Below, piece after piece: positions 42,706 to 54,095 of a stretch of DNA of 64,000 nt (position 1 is the first letter of the stretch; each line of letters begins with the position of its first letter). Below the pieces are notes generated by a model, which saw nothing but the letters and a program-made list of their open reading frames with translations, did not search any database and was not told where the DNA came from. Made by a program: the position numbers and the translations under genes. Origin of the DNA: Phyllostachys edulis (lineage: Eukaryota; Streptophyta; Magnoliopsida; Poales; Poaceae); assembly GCA_036346405.1 (NCBI GenBank), contig CM070568.1, forward strand, positions 36,676,820 to 36,740,819. The letters run 5' to 3'.

Positions 42706-42938
42706 AGAGGCACCACTACACCATCCTGTGCTCTGTTCTTGGCCTCCCTCAAGCAAGAACACCTCCAGAGAAGCCCAAATAATTGCAAGGAGTAGTAGCA
42801 GGCTAGCAGCAGCAGCAAGCTACAGAAGACAGGGATAGGGAGATGTGAACTGAAAGATTCTCCCCTTCTTTTCCCCCAGCTCAGTCTCTCTCTCACACAG
42901 TATGTCGATGTGTGCTTCTGCACAGTGTGTGTGTGCAT
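42706..42938 (-). CDS. Predicted upstream ORF in the RS2 leader
   Basis: An ATG at 42938 opens a frame of 77 complete codons up to the predicted donor (42706). Across the splice it ends LR-stop with the longer acceptor use, or L-stop with the shorter. In both cases the TGA overlaps the RS2 start codon as ATGA. The peptide has a Leu-rich hydrophobic middle (SLLLLLACYYSLQLFGLLW). It is the first ATG downstream of the predicted transcription start. Translation is inferred, and the peptide has no family that I recognise. Confidence 0.45.
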
Positions 42939-43075
42939 ATATGGAATGGAAGTCGGGGGTAAGTGTGAAACTAAAGGACGGGAGAGGTGGTGGGGAGAGA
43001 GGGAGAGAGGACCGGAGGAGACAAGAGGCAGCGAGAAATTAGGGCACGCGAGGGGGGAAAAGACAGGGGAGGAAA
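42706..43075 (-). other. RS2: Predicted non-coding first exon of RS2
   Basis: Pyrimidine-rich on the sense (minus) strand, as plant leaders often are. It runs from about 30 bp below the TATA box to the GTAAGT donor at 42705. The transcription start is estimated, not seen. It contains the upstream ORF starting at 42938 and a two-codon ORF (ATG GTG TAG) near the donor. Confidence 0.6.
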
Positions 43076-43103
43076 AGGGATGGGTGGAAAGGGGAGGAGC
43101 GTG

Positions 43104-43111
43104 TATTTATA
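43104..43111 (-). promoter_or_regulatory. RS2: TATA box of RS2
   Basis: TATAAATA on the minus strand within CTATAAATACACGC, followed by a CT-rich leader. It is the best TATA element upstream of the predicted leader exon. A weaker CATATATG near 42936 is an alternative core and would exclude the upstream ORF. Confidence 0.6.
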
Positions 43112-44419
43112 GACAGGGAAACAAAGAGAGAAATGTGTGTGAGCTAGACTTGCTAGAGCAGAAGCAGCTGCTACAACAGTTGCAAGCACCATCAACCACA
43201 CACACAGACTCCATGGAGATGGAGATGCATGTGTACATGTGTTTGTGAGCTTTTTCTTGGAGCTGACTTCACAGTGGCTCAGTGGCTGAGCAGAAAGAGA
43301 GAGAGAGAGGGCACTGTTGGAGAGGAGATGGAACAAGAACAACAGATGGAGCCTGGCTGGCTGGCTCAAATCAAATAATTTCCCATGCATCTGTAGTAGC
43401 AGCATTTCTTGCAGCTAGCATAGCATGCACATGGAGATGCTAGCTTGCCTCTCTTTTTTCCCCACCTTTTACAGTGCATTGTTCGTTCAGGCACCATGGG
43501 TGAGTGAGTGGTGGTTACTGGTGATCAGGAGCTGTTGCACCAGTATTGCTACCGCAGTCTGGCTGCGGCCTCGTATGTATCCTCTAGTGTTCATGTTTTC
43601 TCTCTCTCAATGTGTAGAGCGAACTACATTTGAAATTTCAATTTGTTTTGGAATTTTTTACGGCTATTTGCACCTGTTTTGAAGAGGGTATCTATCGGAG
43701 TACCCGAAGAAGGACAAGTACATGATATGTCCTCCATACGGCACTGTCCCATCGAAAAATCAACTAGTCGCGTAAAACCGTACGTGCAAAATCCCAAGAA
43801 TTTCAATTGAACCTTTTGGAACCAACAATTTTCGTCACATATGCATTGACTGAGAACTGAGGTGGATCAAAAATTCAAAGTGGATCGATCGGAGGGAGGA
43901 TTTGATAAATTCCCCCAAGCAAATAGGATTGGAAATTATAATCGCAGGAGAGATTCTGGAAACCGCGCGCGGTGGCATGCATGCGCCCGTTGCGTCTTGT
44001 CGCGGCAGTGTGTGTCTCTGTTGTCTAGCAAAAACGCAGGGAGAAGACAACAAAAGAAGGGGAAAAGGTCGTAGGGTTTCCACAAATCAGCATGCTACTT
44101 GTGCACACTTTTGAGACATCCTATTAGACTACACATCGTTACGGTGGTCAGGCATGTGATTGGTTCCTATGGCTCCATGCAGGATTCAAGAACCCTGAGG
44201 CCCTGACCAAAAGTAGGAAAGAGGGAGGGGTCTTTTCTGATCTATAAAAGAGAGGAACAGTTTTAATCAAAGAAGAAGAAGAAATAGACCACTAATTCAT
44301 AATTTGGTAGTATTTGCAGGGGAAAAGGGAGCTGTTAAATCTTGGAGAACTCATCCATAAGTGGAGCTTTTGGATGAGATGATTGGTGCTACACAAAACA
44401 GAGATTAATTGGTACTCAT
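43112..44419. other. Upstream region of RS2, no gene seen
   Basis: It contains short microsatellite-like stretches (GA near 43298-43310, GAA near 44268-44281) and scattered GCATGC motifs (for example 43978, 43424). No ORF with a recognisable product is present. It is likely to hold the RS2 regulatory sequence up to the LTR at 44420. Confidence 0.5.
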
Positions 44420-47122
44420 TGTTGGGACCCGGATTTCTAAATCTGAACACTCTGTGTATTTTGAACTAGTCTCATGATCAGTAGCTAGTTCACACAGTGT
44501 CAATACTAATGAAATCATATCCAAACAACGGACCTTTGGACTAAACCATCCGTAACCCTGGAAACCATACTACCACGACAGAACCAAACTAATATATTAC
44601 CAATTAATCAGCTAGGTCCACCCCATCCTGGACATGTGGTTGTACGATAAGGCCCAGATCAATAGCGCACAAAGTTAAGTCCTTAGTAATTACTCAGGTG
44701 AGACTACCTCATCCAAAATGTGTTGTCCGCACCCCATTTACTGCACGATCATTCGCCTGAGTATAAAACCATTTTTGTTCAACCCGACCAAATGACATCC
44801 CTTGCCATAGCACAACAAATTTTAATACAGTGTCTACCTGCCACGATTCCATATATCATTAGGTCAAATTTATCATTATATAACATATGATCATGAACCC
44901 ATCGTAACTAAGCATAACTACATTTCCCATGTTGGTGTTAAAATATGTCCAACTAAAATTATCCATTTCTAGGGTTTCAAAGGAATCATGGCATTCACAA
45001 TTTATCAAGGTGTCATACTGTCTAATAGGTGTTTAGCTATTCCCGAAAATAGTTGATATAAAATTAGCGATGCATGTTAATATTTTTTTTTGCAGAATAG
45101 ATACAAAATGATCAAAGGTCTACGACTTGCCTTCGTTGAAGTTTGAAGATGCTCCGGCAGATTGATCCTGGAAGGTTTCGAAAACGCCGGATTCTATATG
45201 TGCAAAACGAGACAAAAAATACAAATAAAATACAAAAACAGTACCTAAAGAGAGATTAAGAATTTAGATGAATTTAGAAACAACAATCGATGGAATCGGG
45301 GTTCGTATGAAGGAGAACGAACATCTAAAAGTTTTGCCAAAAAATAAATCATGAAAATTGGAAGGAGAGGGAATATTCCCTGGAATATGCATTTCTAAAA
45401 TTTTACAAAGCAAAGCACATGTGTATGTCATGTTAGGTTCACTTGCTAGTGAAAGCAAGAAAGAGAGAAAAAGATAGAAGAAAGAGTGTGACATATGGGA
45501 CCCATATGTCATTGAGTCAATTCCACAACACCGAGAGCTTCCAGAGAAGAAACAGACTAGACAACAGAGACTGGGGAGGCACATAGGGATGGCCATGGCG
45601 CTGGCGAGGGGCAGGGAGGGGCAGCCGACGAACGGGCAAAATGGAACCCCGACGAGGTTCTCTACCCACTGGTGGTGGCAGCAGCAGCGTCGGAGTTGGA
45701 CGAAGGCGGCAGCGGTGACGTAAGGCCAAGCGGCGGCGGTGGCAAACCGGCGGCGTCTTGAGGAAGATAGCATTAGCATGGGCTACGTACGGGGTGGGGA
45801 TGGTGAGCGGAAAGGCGGGAGAGAGGCTGAGGAGGTGCACCCACGGTGGCCGATGGCACAAGAATGGCGACGACGGTGCCGGAGCTCCACGGCGATGGAA
45901 TTTCGGAATTGAGGTGGGGGATTGGAATAGGAGGACCTGAAATGCGACGTGACATGGTTGGTTTGGTCGGAGGATCGCTGGAGAAGGAGATCAATGCGAA
46001 GACATCTTGGCTGGATTTGGAGAAGATGACGGGTGGCGTCGCGCGTTCCGGGCAAACGGTGGAGAGTTAGGTGTTGAGGCTTGGGGCGAATCGAAGAAAG
46101 GATATGGGAACATGCAGTGCTCACTTTATAGCGCGAAGGCGGTGCTTGAATTGACGGGGAACGTCGTAGGAAAAAGGGACAGTTTTCGGTTGACATGAAT
46201 GGCGACGGGGAAAACGTAAAATTGATTGTGGCCATGGGATGAAACGTTCAATTGATGGTGGGGGATCGTGGGTGGGGGAAGTGGGGTTATGATGGTTCAA
46301 TCGGAAGTGAAAATGATGAACTGTGCACGACGTTTGGACGATGGGAGCGGCCGGGCGACGGGCTTGCCAGGCGAGCTATCGGCTCGGCTATTGGCCAAGG
46401 CCAGGAGTAAGGGGGGAGTGATCAAGGCGATGGCGGGCAAGGCGAAAGTAGGTCGACGGATGGGGCACGGCCGGGAAGAAGAACAAAAAACAGAGAAAAT
46501 AAAGAACTAGGGAAAGAAGAAGAAGAAGAAGAAAGAGAAAAGAAAAAGAGATAGAGAAAAAGAAAGGAAGGAAGGAAAAAAGAAAGAAAGAAAAAGGAGA
46601 AAGAAGAAAAGGAGAAAAGAAAATGGTCCAAAGAAAAAGAATTGGGCTCAGCCCGAAAACAATTCGAGGAAACAAATTCAAATTACAAAATTTGAATTTT
46701 TGGAAATGGACGACGAGATTTGAATTGAGAATTGGAATTTTGATCTTGATATGGAGTTGAATGGGAGTTTTGGGATTTGATTTGAATAGTAATTATATAA
46801 GCAAGAACTCCAAATTTAAAGCCAACACTTTAAAATAATTAATTAAAATTAAAATTTTACAACAAAGAAAATAAATTTTGAGAAAAACAGAAAAGAAATA
46901 AAAAGAACTCAAAAGAAATAACAAAAAGATATTGGAAAAAATCCAAGATAAAACCCGAAAATCAAATAAAACAATTTTTAACTAATTGGAGTTTGATTTA
47001 CTCACATTAAATTGTTTTTAATTCATGAAATTTCAAATTAAGCTTTAACAATTCAAAAAAAAATTCAAATGGTTATTTTTATTTTGAACATTTCAAAAAG
47101 ACCCAAAATTTTGGATGTTACA
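44420..47122 (-). mobile_element. Long solo LTR, 2.7 kb
   Basis: The boundaries are TGTTGGGACC at 44420 and GATGTTACA ending 47122. The flanks CTCAT (44415-44419) and CTCCT (47123-47127) differ at one base, a probable decayed 5-bp duplication. Minus-strand reading is TGTAACATCC to CCAACA, with a TATA box (TATAAAG, complement at 46124-46130) ahead of GC-rich sequence. It shares blocks with 14533-18587, for example CACACAGTGTCAATA, CATGTGGTTGTACG and GCGCACAAAGTTAAGT. A purine-rich GAA/AGAAA stretch covers 46505-46640. ORFs inside (up to 171 codons) have no retroelement domain. No internal region is present. Confidence 0.8.
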
Positions 47123-49439
47123 CTCCTAGTGTAATAGTACCACTTGCAAGGTAGTTGATGATTGAAGCCCAACTGAACCTCGGAGAAAAGAAAATCTTGA
47201 AGCATAGCAAAAGTAGAAGTATAGGGAAGTATAGGGCAATTTGGGAATTTATGTCATGTAGTGTAACATGGAACATGAAATGTGCTAAATTTTACTCTCT
47301 CCCTCTGTTTTTTCCTTGAACTTTGCAATGTACATTTTACTTGCTACTGCTACAGTGAGCTACAAAGGAACAAGGAAACAAACAAGGTTGGTGCCCTCTC
47401 TCCATTGACAAATGAAAGATGTACATACATTCATACAAAATCATACTATCATGCAATGAAGTTCATAATTGAAGGAGGGGGGGGGGGGGAGTTTTTTTTC
47501 CCCTTCTTCTCCGGGCTCTGCCCAATCACCTTGCCCATGCATGCACAACTGTTGGTCCCCAATGCATGGTGACAAAACGATGATGGGATCTCTAGACAGC
47601 ACTGTTGCAAGTATAGGGCCTCCTGCATTATTGAAGGGACCTCACCTCCTCACTCACTGCCCCCTCTCTCTCTCCACCCCTCCCCTGTACTGTGCTTATT
47701 GTGCTTTGGCTTAGTGTTGTGTAGCTTGATGACTGCAGAAATAGATCATCTCCATCGAAGTTTCAACATAGATGATCTGTAGTCCTCTGTATTAGAAAAC
47801 GATATCTACCGTCCGACTTAAAACAAAGGTTCCGATCAATAGCGATAGTGTTTTGCTACAGTAATATCACAATGATCCTCTATATTACAGTCGGAGATTC
47901 GGATCCAATGCTTGCTACTTGGCCGCTTCTTAAGTTCATAAATGAGCCGCATATACTCATGGTTACAGGTATATATATAGAGAGAGATGGGCAGGTATAT
48001 ATAGAGTGGTCACCAACAAGAAGATAAGAATCATCGAGTACTACTCTGTACTGTGTACTAGCTCTCTTGGCCATGTCTGTACAACGATGTAGTGAGTAGT
48101 ATAAATTAGGGGTCAACCCCGCTGTACCGTGTGGTGTTCGTAAATACGTCTCTCGGTAAAAATAAAAAAAATGTTTGCATTTTTGTAGCAATGGCCATCA
48201 ATCTAGTGCTCACTAGTACTACTGCTGCTGCTGTACTACTATTGTAGCCTACACAACATTTTTTAATGTAGCACGTCGCTTGATTTTACTGTGGGGAAGA
48301 TTTTTTGTTGTGGTACAAATATTGTAGCACTTGATCTAAACCATTGAATTTCGATCGAACGGTTGAGAAACGCTTCTAATATAAAGTTTCATCTTTACAT
48401 TTAGACCTACAGAGGATCCAAATCCCGTTAGAATGGTGATAGCGATGCCTAGGAAGAAGGTGCAAGAAGCAAGCTTAGGCCAGAGCGCAGCAGTGCTGCG
48501 TGCAGGACGCCACGTGGCAGCTAGGCTATGCTATCGCTGCAGGATCTAGATCTTTGCAGTGTAATGATACTGTAGCAAATACTATAGAAACAGCACACTA
48601 TTCGCCGCAGGGATTGTATGGAAGGCAACACAAGCAGGGCGTTACTACTATTGGGCCGGCCTCGGTGCGCTGCATGCCCGACGGTGCAGGGTAAGTGAAG
48701 TAACCTACTTACTACAAGGTGGCCAGAGCCTGCCGGGCTGCGAGAGACAGCACACCGGTCACCTCACCTCTTCTGATTCGCACCTCACGTCTAATCCACA
48801 CCTGTACGTACGTACGTATATGCATGGGCGAATACCAACACAGCACGGCACATCCTCTCCTCCCCCGGCAGCGACCGCCATGGTTGCAGGTTAACCATGG
48901 AGTGCAACGTAACGACTGTAGCTAGCATCCCATGGATCCATGGAGAGATGGATGATGGATAGATTGGTAGGTAGGACTAGTAGTTTTTTTTTTCTCTTTA
49001 GAAGAAAGAAAGAACCCTAGCTAGCTACCAATAGCGTGCAGTGCAGGAGATGAATGGAAGAAGGTAGAGAAAGGGAGGAGATCGAGATGCTAGCGAGGAG
49101 TAGATGTAGCCTGTAGATATTTTTTTTGGAATTTTTTCTTACAGATTGGATTTGTTTCGTATATTTATCTGGATATCAGAATTCCTTCCGATTGGAAAGT
49201 CCCAAATGGACGGAAAGAGAGGGATTCGATAGGATCGATTTGATTTGACATTGCCATGTTGTAGTAGTATGCTCGTCAGTTGATTTACCTGCGGGAACGT
49301 GCCATGATAGCGTTACTACTCGCGCCAATTACCGCGCAGCCCGGGTAGCAAAACTTCAATTTCAATCAGATTCGGTTACAAATCGAATTAGTTGTTTCCA
49401 TGGGAGTTTCTGTGAATTTTTAGCATGCCAACAAGGCTA

Positions 49440-49504
49440 ACGTTTGAGTGTCATCTCGATCTATGGACCGCGCTCGGCCATGGATCGAGATGACACTCAA
49501 ACGT
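49440..49504. repeat. Near-perfect hairpin, 27-bp stem and 11-nt loop
   Basis: The left arm 49440-49461 is the exact reverse complement of 49483-49504 (22 bp, ACGTTTGAGTGTCATCTCGA and two more bases). The stem extends by five pairs (one G-T) between 49462-49466 and 49478-49482. The loop is 49467-49477. Divergent sequence on both sides shows the symmetry is sharply limited. It could be a foldback footprint, a small-RNA precursor or a recombination product; the sequence alone cannot decide. Confidence 0.9.
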
Positions 49505-50160
49505 GAAAACTTGGTCTAGTATTTCGGTCACGAATTCATCACGTATTTGACCCTCTAACACCATGCATTTACAAAAATGATCCCCATATCAGTTTTTTTG
49601 CAAATCTAGCACTCCTTCTCCTCTTACCGCATGATGGGTGGCGCGAAGAGGGCGTTCAGCAAGAAATCTCCGCTGAACGGACGGCGATCATGAATCGCCA
49701 CCTATCACGCGCTCGGCCACGCGAAGCCTCTTCCGCGCCACGGACCATGTAAGTGGCGGGTCCTCTGGCGCTCTCTGGGTCTTCGCGCCGGGGCGCGAAA
49801 GTGACATTCCGCTCCCGATCATGGAATGAGGGAGAGGGGGTCTAAAAATATAATTTTATGTGAAAGGAGGCTAGTTTGAGAGAAAAAAACAGTAAAGGGC
49901 TGTATATGCAAAAGATTCTTTCGGTCACAACTCGCACAAAAAAAAAAGGCAATTTGAGACGTGTGTCTATATATGTACACATACCCCCCAGGCACCGGAA
50001 GCGGATTGCTAGCTCGGCGCATCCGATCCCAATGTGCCTTAAACTAGCTAGTAACCAGTAGCCTGCATGGTACGGTGGGTAGGTATAGGCCGTCGGTGAG
50101 TACACATGCACGCGACCGAGATAGTAAAAATTCAAAAAATTAAATGACTCTGCCGCCACG

Positions 50161-50640
50161 TCGAAATAGTAAAAAATAGCTCTAAAAATAAAAGATCAAA
50201 AATAGCACTGCGCCGTACGGAAGTAGAAAGCCTATTGCTAACTCAATCCATGATAGGTTTCATGCGCAAGCAACTTGCCATGATCTGGATGCGCGGCATG
50301 TCACATGCTGCCGAATGGCACACCGCCATGTGGCCTACTGCTCACTATGCACGTTTTTAAGCGAAATAGCAAAAATAGCACATAAAAACGAAATAGCAAA
50401 AATGACATATCTGTCGTGCAAAAACATCGTGGCAGGAGACCTATCGCGTACCCAATCCGCGGCAAACCGTCTGCCGCTAACCCAATCCGTGGCAGGTCCC
50501 ATGCGTAGGCAACCTGCCACGCTCTAGGTTAGCGACATGTGGCTTGTCGTGATGTGAGTGTGCGGCAAGCCGCCTGCCATAGAGTGCCATGGCGCCACGT
50601 GTCCTACCGCTCATTGGGTGCACAATAGGCCCCTTGCTGC
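50161..50640. repeat. Diverged tandem duplication with one-sided C-to-T decay
   Basis: Unit one (about 50161-50345) and unit two (about 50399-50640) share the order GAAATAG-AAAAATAG, GCTAACtCAATCC, TGGCAGGT/TGATAGGT, CATGCGnAnGCAAC, TGCCA and CCTAC-GCTCA. Many differences are C-to-T or G-to-A with unit one carrying the T or A form. The GTGGCAGG and CCTGCCAC motifs recur several times in unit two. Confidence 0.7.
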
Positions 50641-50805
50641 AGCGTTTTCGTGTGGTAGAGATGTTATTTTTGTCATTTCATTAATAGGAAGGAGACTATT
50701 TTTGCTAGTTCACTTCAAAAACGTACTAAATGAGCCAAAATCTTCGTGCGACTCGACCTCGACCGATCGATATCATCCATCCATGGATCTCTAGATGTGA
50801 CCCTT

Positions 50806-53800
50806 TGTAACAGCCCAAATTTCAAATTTTAGTTGAAAATAATATTTAATTATTTTTGTGGAATTTTTTGAAATTTTAAAAGCTTTTCCCTATTTATTTC
50901 AAAGCCAAAATAAATTAATTGCAAAATATATTACCAAATATAAGTTGAAAATAATTTATTTAAATCCAAAATGCCTTAAAGAATTTCTGTGAATTTTCTC
51001 ATAATTTTTGGATTTTATTTGTTATTTTCTAAAGCCTTTTTGATTTACCATAATTGTTTTAATCAATAAATCAAAGAAAATCCCAGCATAGTGCTTGGGC
51101 TGAATCCTTAGCTCGGCCCACTTTCTTTTCGCATGCGCGCGGCCCACTCGGCCCAATCCGCCTACACATTTCTACTCCAAACTTTCTCGATCGTCGGATT
51201 AAGAATGGATGGTCCGATCTTGTTGCACGTTCGAACGTTCCGAACATCCAAATCAATGTGGACTGTCCGATCTAAATCTAACAGCCCAAACACCACCCGT
51301 TACATTCCTTTCTTTGCCGTCGCCGACAAGTGGGGCCTCCGCTACAGTGTCGTCCCCCTCCTTCCATCTTCGTCTCTGCGTGTCCAGCTCGCCTGGTTGC
51401 CATTACTGCGCACGCGAAGCTTCATCTTCGCCATGATTCTCTCCCATTTACTTCCCTGAATCAAGCGCTTTTAAACCCCTTTACTCTGCCGCCCCTATTC
51501 CGGCCAGAAACTCCCGTTTTAATGCGCGTAATCGCCGGAATTTTGTATCGACCGCCGTGACCTCCGCACACGATCTCCTCCTCCCGGCCTCGCCTTGGCC
51601 TATAAAAGGGAGCACCACCTTTGCATTTCTTCACTCAACCAACTCCCACCACCCACACTGCCTCTCATCGCCTCTAACGCCCGTAATTTGAGATTTTTCT
51701 GCGATCACCGAAGCTCCGTTCTTCGTCTTCTCTGGCGCCATCAAGCGTTCCTCGGCAACCCCGACCACCTTTATGGCATTGCCGCTTCATCGCCTACCCA
51801 GTGCGTGCACCCACTTTGCCGGAGGATCCCCGTAGCGCCATCTTCACCGACGACCTAATCTCTCCGCCGCTTCTTCGCTCGTCGCCGGCAACTCTGTCAC
51901 TCCCAATCGCCGCAAGGTAGCGCATCAGACTCATTATCATACCACCTTCACTTTGTGCACTTCCATTTGACTCCTCGTTGTGCGAAGCACCGGCGAGCCT
52001 GAGCCCGTAGCGCCGTCGCTCGTCGGTCCTACGTGGCATGACCACGTCAGCGCCATAGCGGCGCCACGCCAGCGATAAAACCCCCGCGGCTACCCACGTC
52101 GCTGCCACGTTAACCCTTGCACGACGCACCTGCACCCCCTTCGTACTGTAGCATACATCGAGTTCACCGTGGACGTTTGACCGCGCATGGACTCAGTCCA
52201 TTGATTGCGGATCCACATGTCAGTGACCCATTCTCTTTTTCTGTTGGAAAATAATTCGGCCGAAATTTTGAATTTCCGGGCGATGGCGTCAGCATGCGCA
52301 ATAAATCGGATTTCCTTTAGAAAAATAATTCAAGAAAATCTAGAAAATCGAATTTTAGGGTTTTTCTTTAGATTTAAACTTCCAGGAGCTCGTATTTCTT
52401 CATACGAACTCCCATTTAGGTGATTCAAATTTGTAAATTTGTATAAATTCAAGATATAGCTAAATAAACAAAAATTATTTAATTTGGAGGTAATTTGATT
52501 TGTCTTTTGAATTTATTTGAGTTTTATTTGAATTTATCGTACTTTCACGTATAGATTTCGACGACTCCGGAGAGCTCGACCCGTCTGAGGATTTAGAATA
52601 CCAGGACTTCGAGCAAGGCAAGTTATACCGTTGATCATGTTGATCCCAATATTTTAAATTTATTTAATTCTGTTTTAAATTATTATTGTAAGCATAATTT
52701 TATTCAGCTATTTTAAATTCCTGTTTAAATTATTAGATATTCCAATTCCTTTGTATAGCCAATTTTGATTGTTGAATTATCATTTTCTTGTCACCATAGT
52801 GAAGATAAAATTTGAAAATAAGTATGTGCTTAGCCAATGCTTAGATCAGAAATTGTATTTGCGAAGTTTTAGCTAAATTATACAAACTTGATTTAAATTG
52901 AGTCTATGGTATTGTTTTACCATAGAAAGCTTATAAAATGATTTTACTTAAAAAATAAAATCAAAAACGGGTTTGGACTTGGGTGAAATGGATGGTTGGT
53001 GGGTGCATGTTTATGCATGGGCTCAATCCGGGTAGGGTTGAGGCCCAGGGGTTATTTTGGAAGTCATCCAAGTCGGTTAAGGACGGTCGTTGAGCCGCAT
53101 CTTGCTAAACTCCTCCGTACTACCACCTGTTCTGTGTGGACAGAACTAGGTTTAATAATTTGTAATATCTTACTGTTATTTGTGCCATGTTGTTGTGTGG
53201 GTGTCGGTTAGACAATAGTCCCACTTGGCGCAAGATGGGGCTCCCGGAGGATGGTTAATCCAATGGAAGCGAAACCTTAGTGGGCATAAATACTTTAAGG
53301 TAGAACATTGTAACGGCCTTGTGATAATTGCTTAGTCGCACGCCTTCGGAAGCGTGTATTGGCCGACATTAAAAGCAAATTATCTCTTGTGGGTAAAGTT
53401 GTACCAACTCTGTAGAGTGTAAAACTATTCGAATAGCCGTGTCCACGGTCATGGACATGCTGAGCAAAGCCACTATAAGTTAGACTTTGTTTTTGGTTTT
53501 AAAATGACTTTAGCAAAAGATTTGAGGATGGTAAATCCTTGTGGTAAATTTGAGTGGTTAGTCATGTGATAGGAAGGTATCATTCACCATTCATTCATAG
53601 AGGTTATCCACTATAAAACTGTCAATTTAAAATATGATTTTAGTAATAGAATAAAAATGGCCTTGGAAATTATTATGAGTATTTAAACTGAAAGTGTTGC
53701 TTTATGCAAAATAAACCTTATTAACCTCACTTGTTCACTTATGCATGCATCATAATTCTTTATTGGGTGTAACTTGCGAGCACGAAAGTTGTGCTCACTT

Positions 53801-54095
53801 TTATTGAATAATATTTATTCAGGTGAGGAGCATTACTAGGACGGTGAGGATCTTAACAACTAGGCTTACATCCCCAGACAATTGTCTGTGGTGCATTGTG
53901 TGGTTCCTCTACTATTATGTTTCCGTTGTGCTATTTTATTTGGCCTCAGGCCCATTTTGTATTAAACTCTGATTCATAATAAATAAATGTGTGATATGAT
54001 TTTGATGTCACTTTTGTTCGACTGTGTACACTAGCTATCCTGGATTAGTGTATGAAACACAGAGAATTCGGGGTCCTTCGTTTCCGGGTTCGACA
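50806..54095 (+). mobile_element. Long solo LTR, 3.3 kb, plus orientation
   Basis: It starts TGTAACAGCC and ends GGTTCGACA. Its last ~90 bp (GTGTACACTAGC, ATCCTGGATTAGTG, AACACAGAG) match the corresponding ends of the LTRs at 14533 and 44420 read on the minus strand, so all three belong to one wider family. A TATA box (TATAAAAGGG at 51601) is followed by a C-rich stretch, as in U3-R. The flanking pentamers CCCTT and CCCAC do not match well, so recombination between elements or decay is possible. No primer site or second LTR was found. The ORFs inside have no retroelement domain. Confidence 0.75.

Larger units (their letters stand above)
47123..50805. other. Intergenic region, no gene recognised
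   Basis: It includes a G-rich tract at 47475-47489, a CT-rich stretch near 47660, a hairpin at 49440-49504 and a decayed tandem duplication at 50161-50640. Between 47780 and 48420 there are CTACAGT and GTAGCA-type short repeats that may be an old MITE with unclear ends. Small ORFs (60-105 codons) show no domain. Confidence 0.5.

Noticed and set aside
45264..45779. 171-codon minus-strand ORF
   Set aside because: It lies within the solo LTR at 44420-47122, with no retroelement or host protein motif. It is likely the R-U5 region read by chance.
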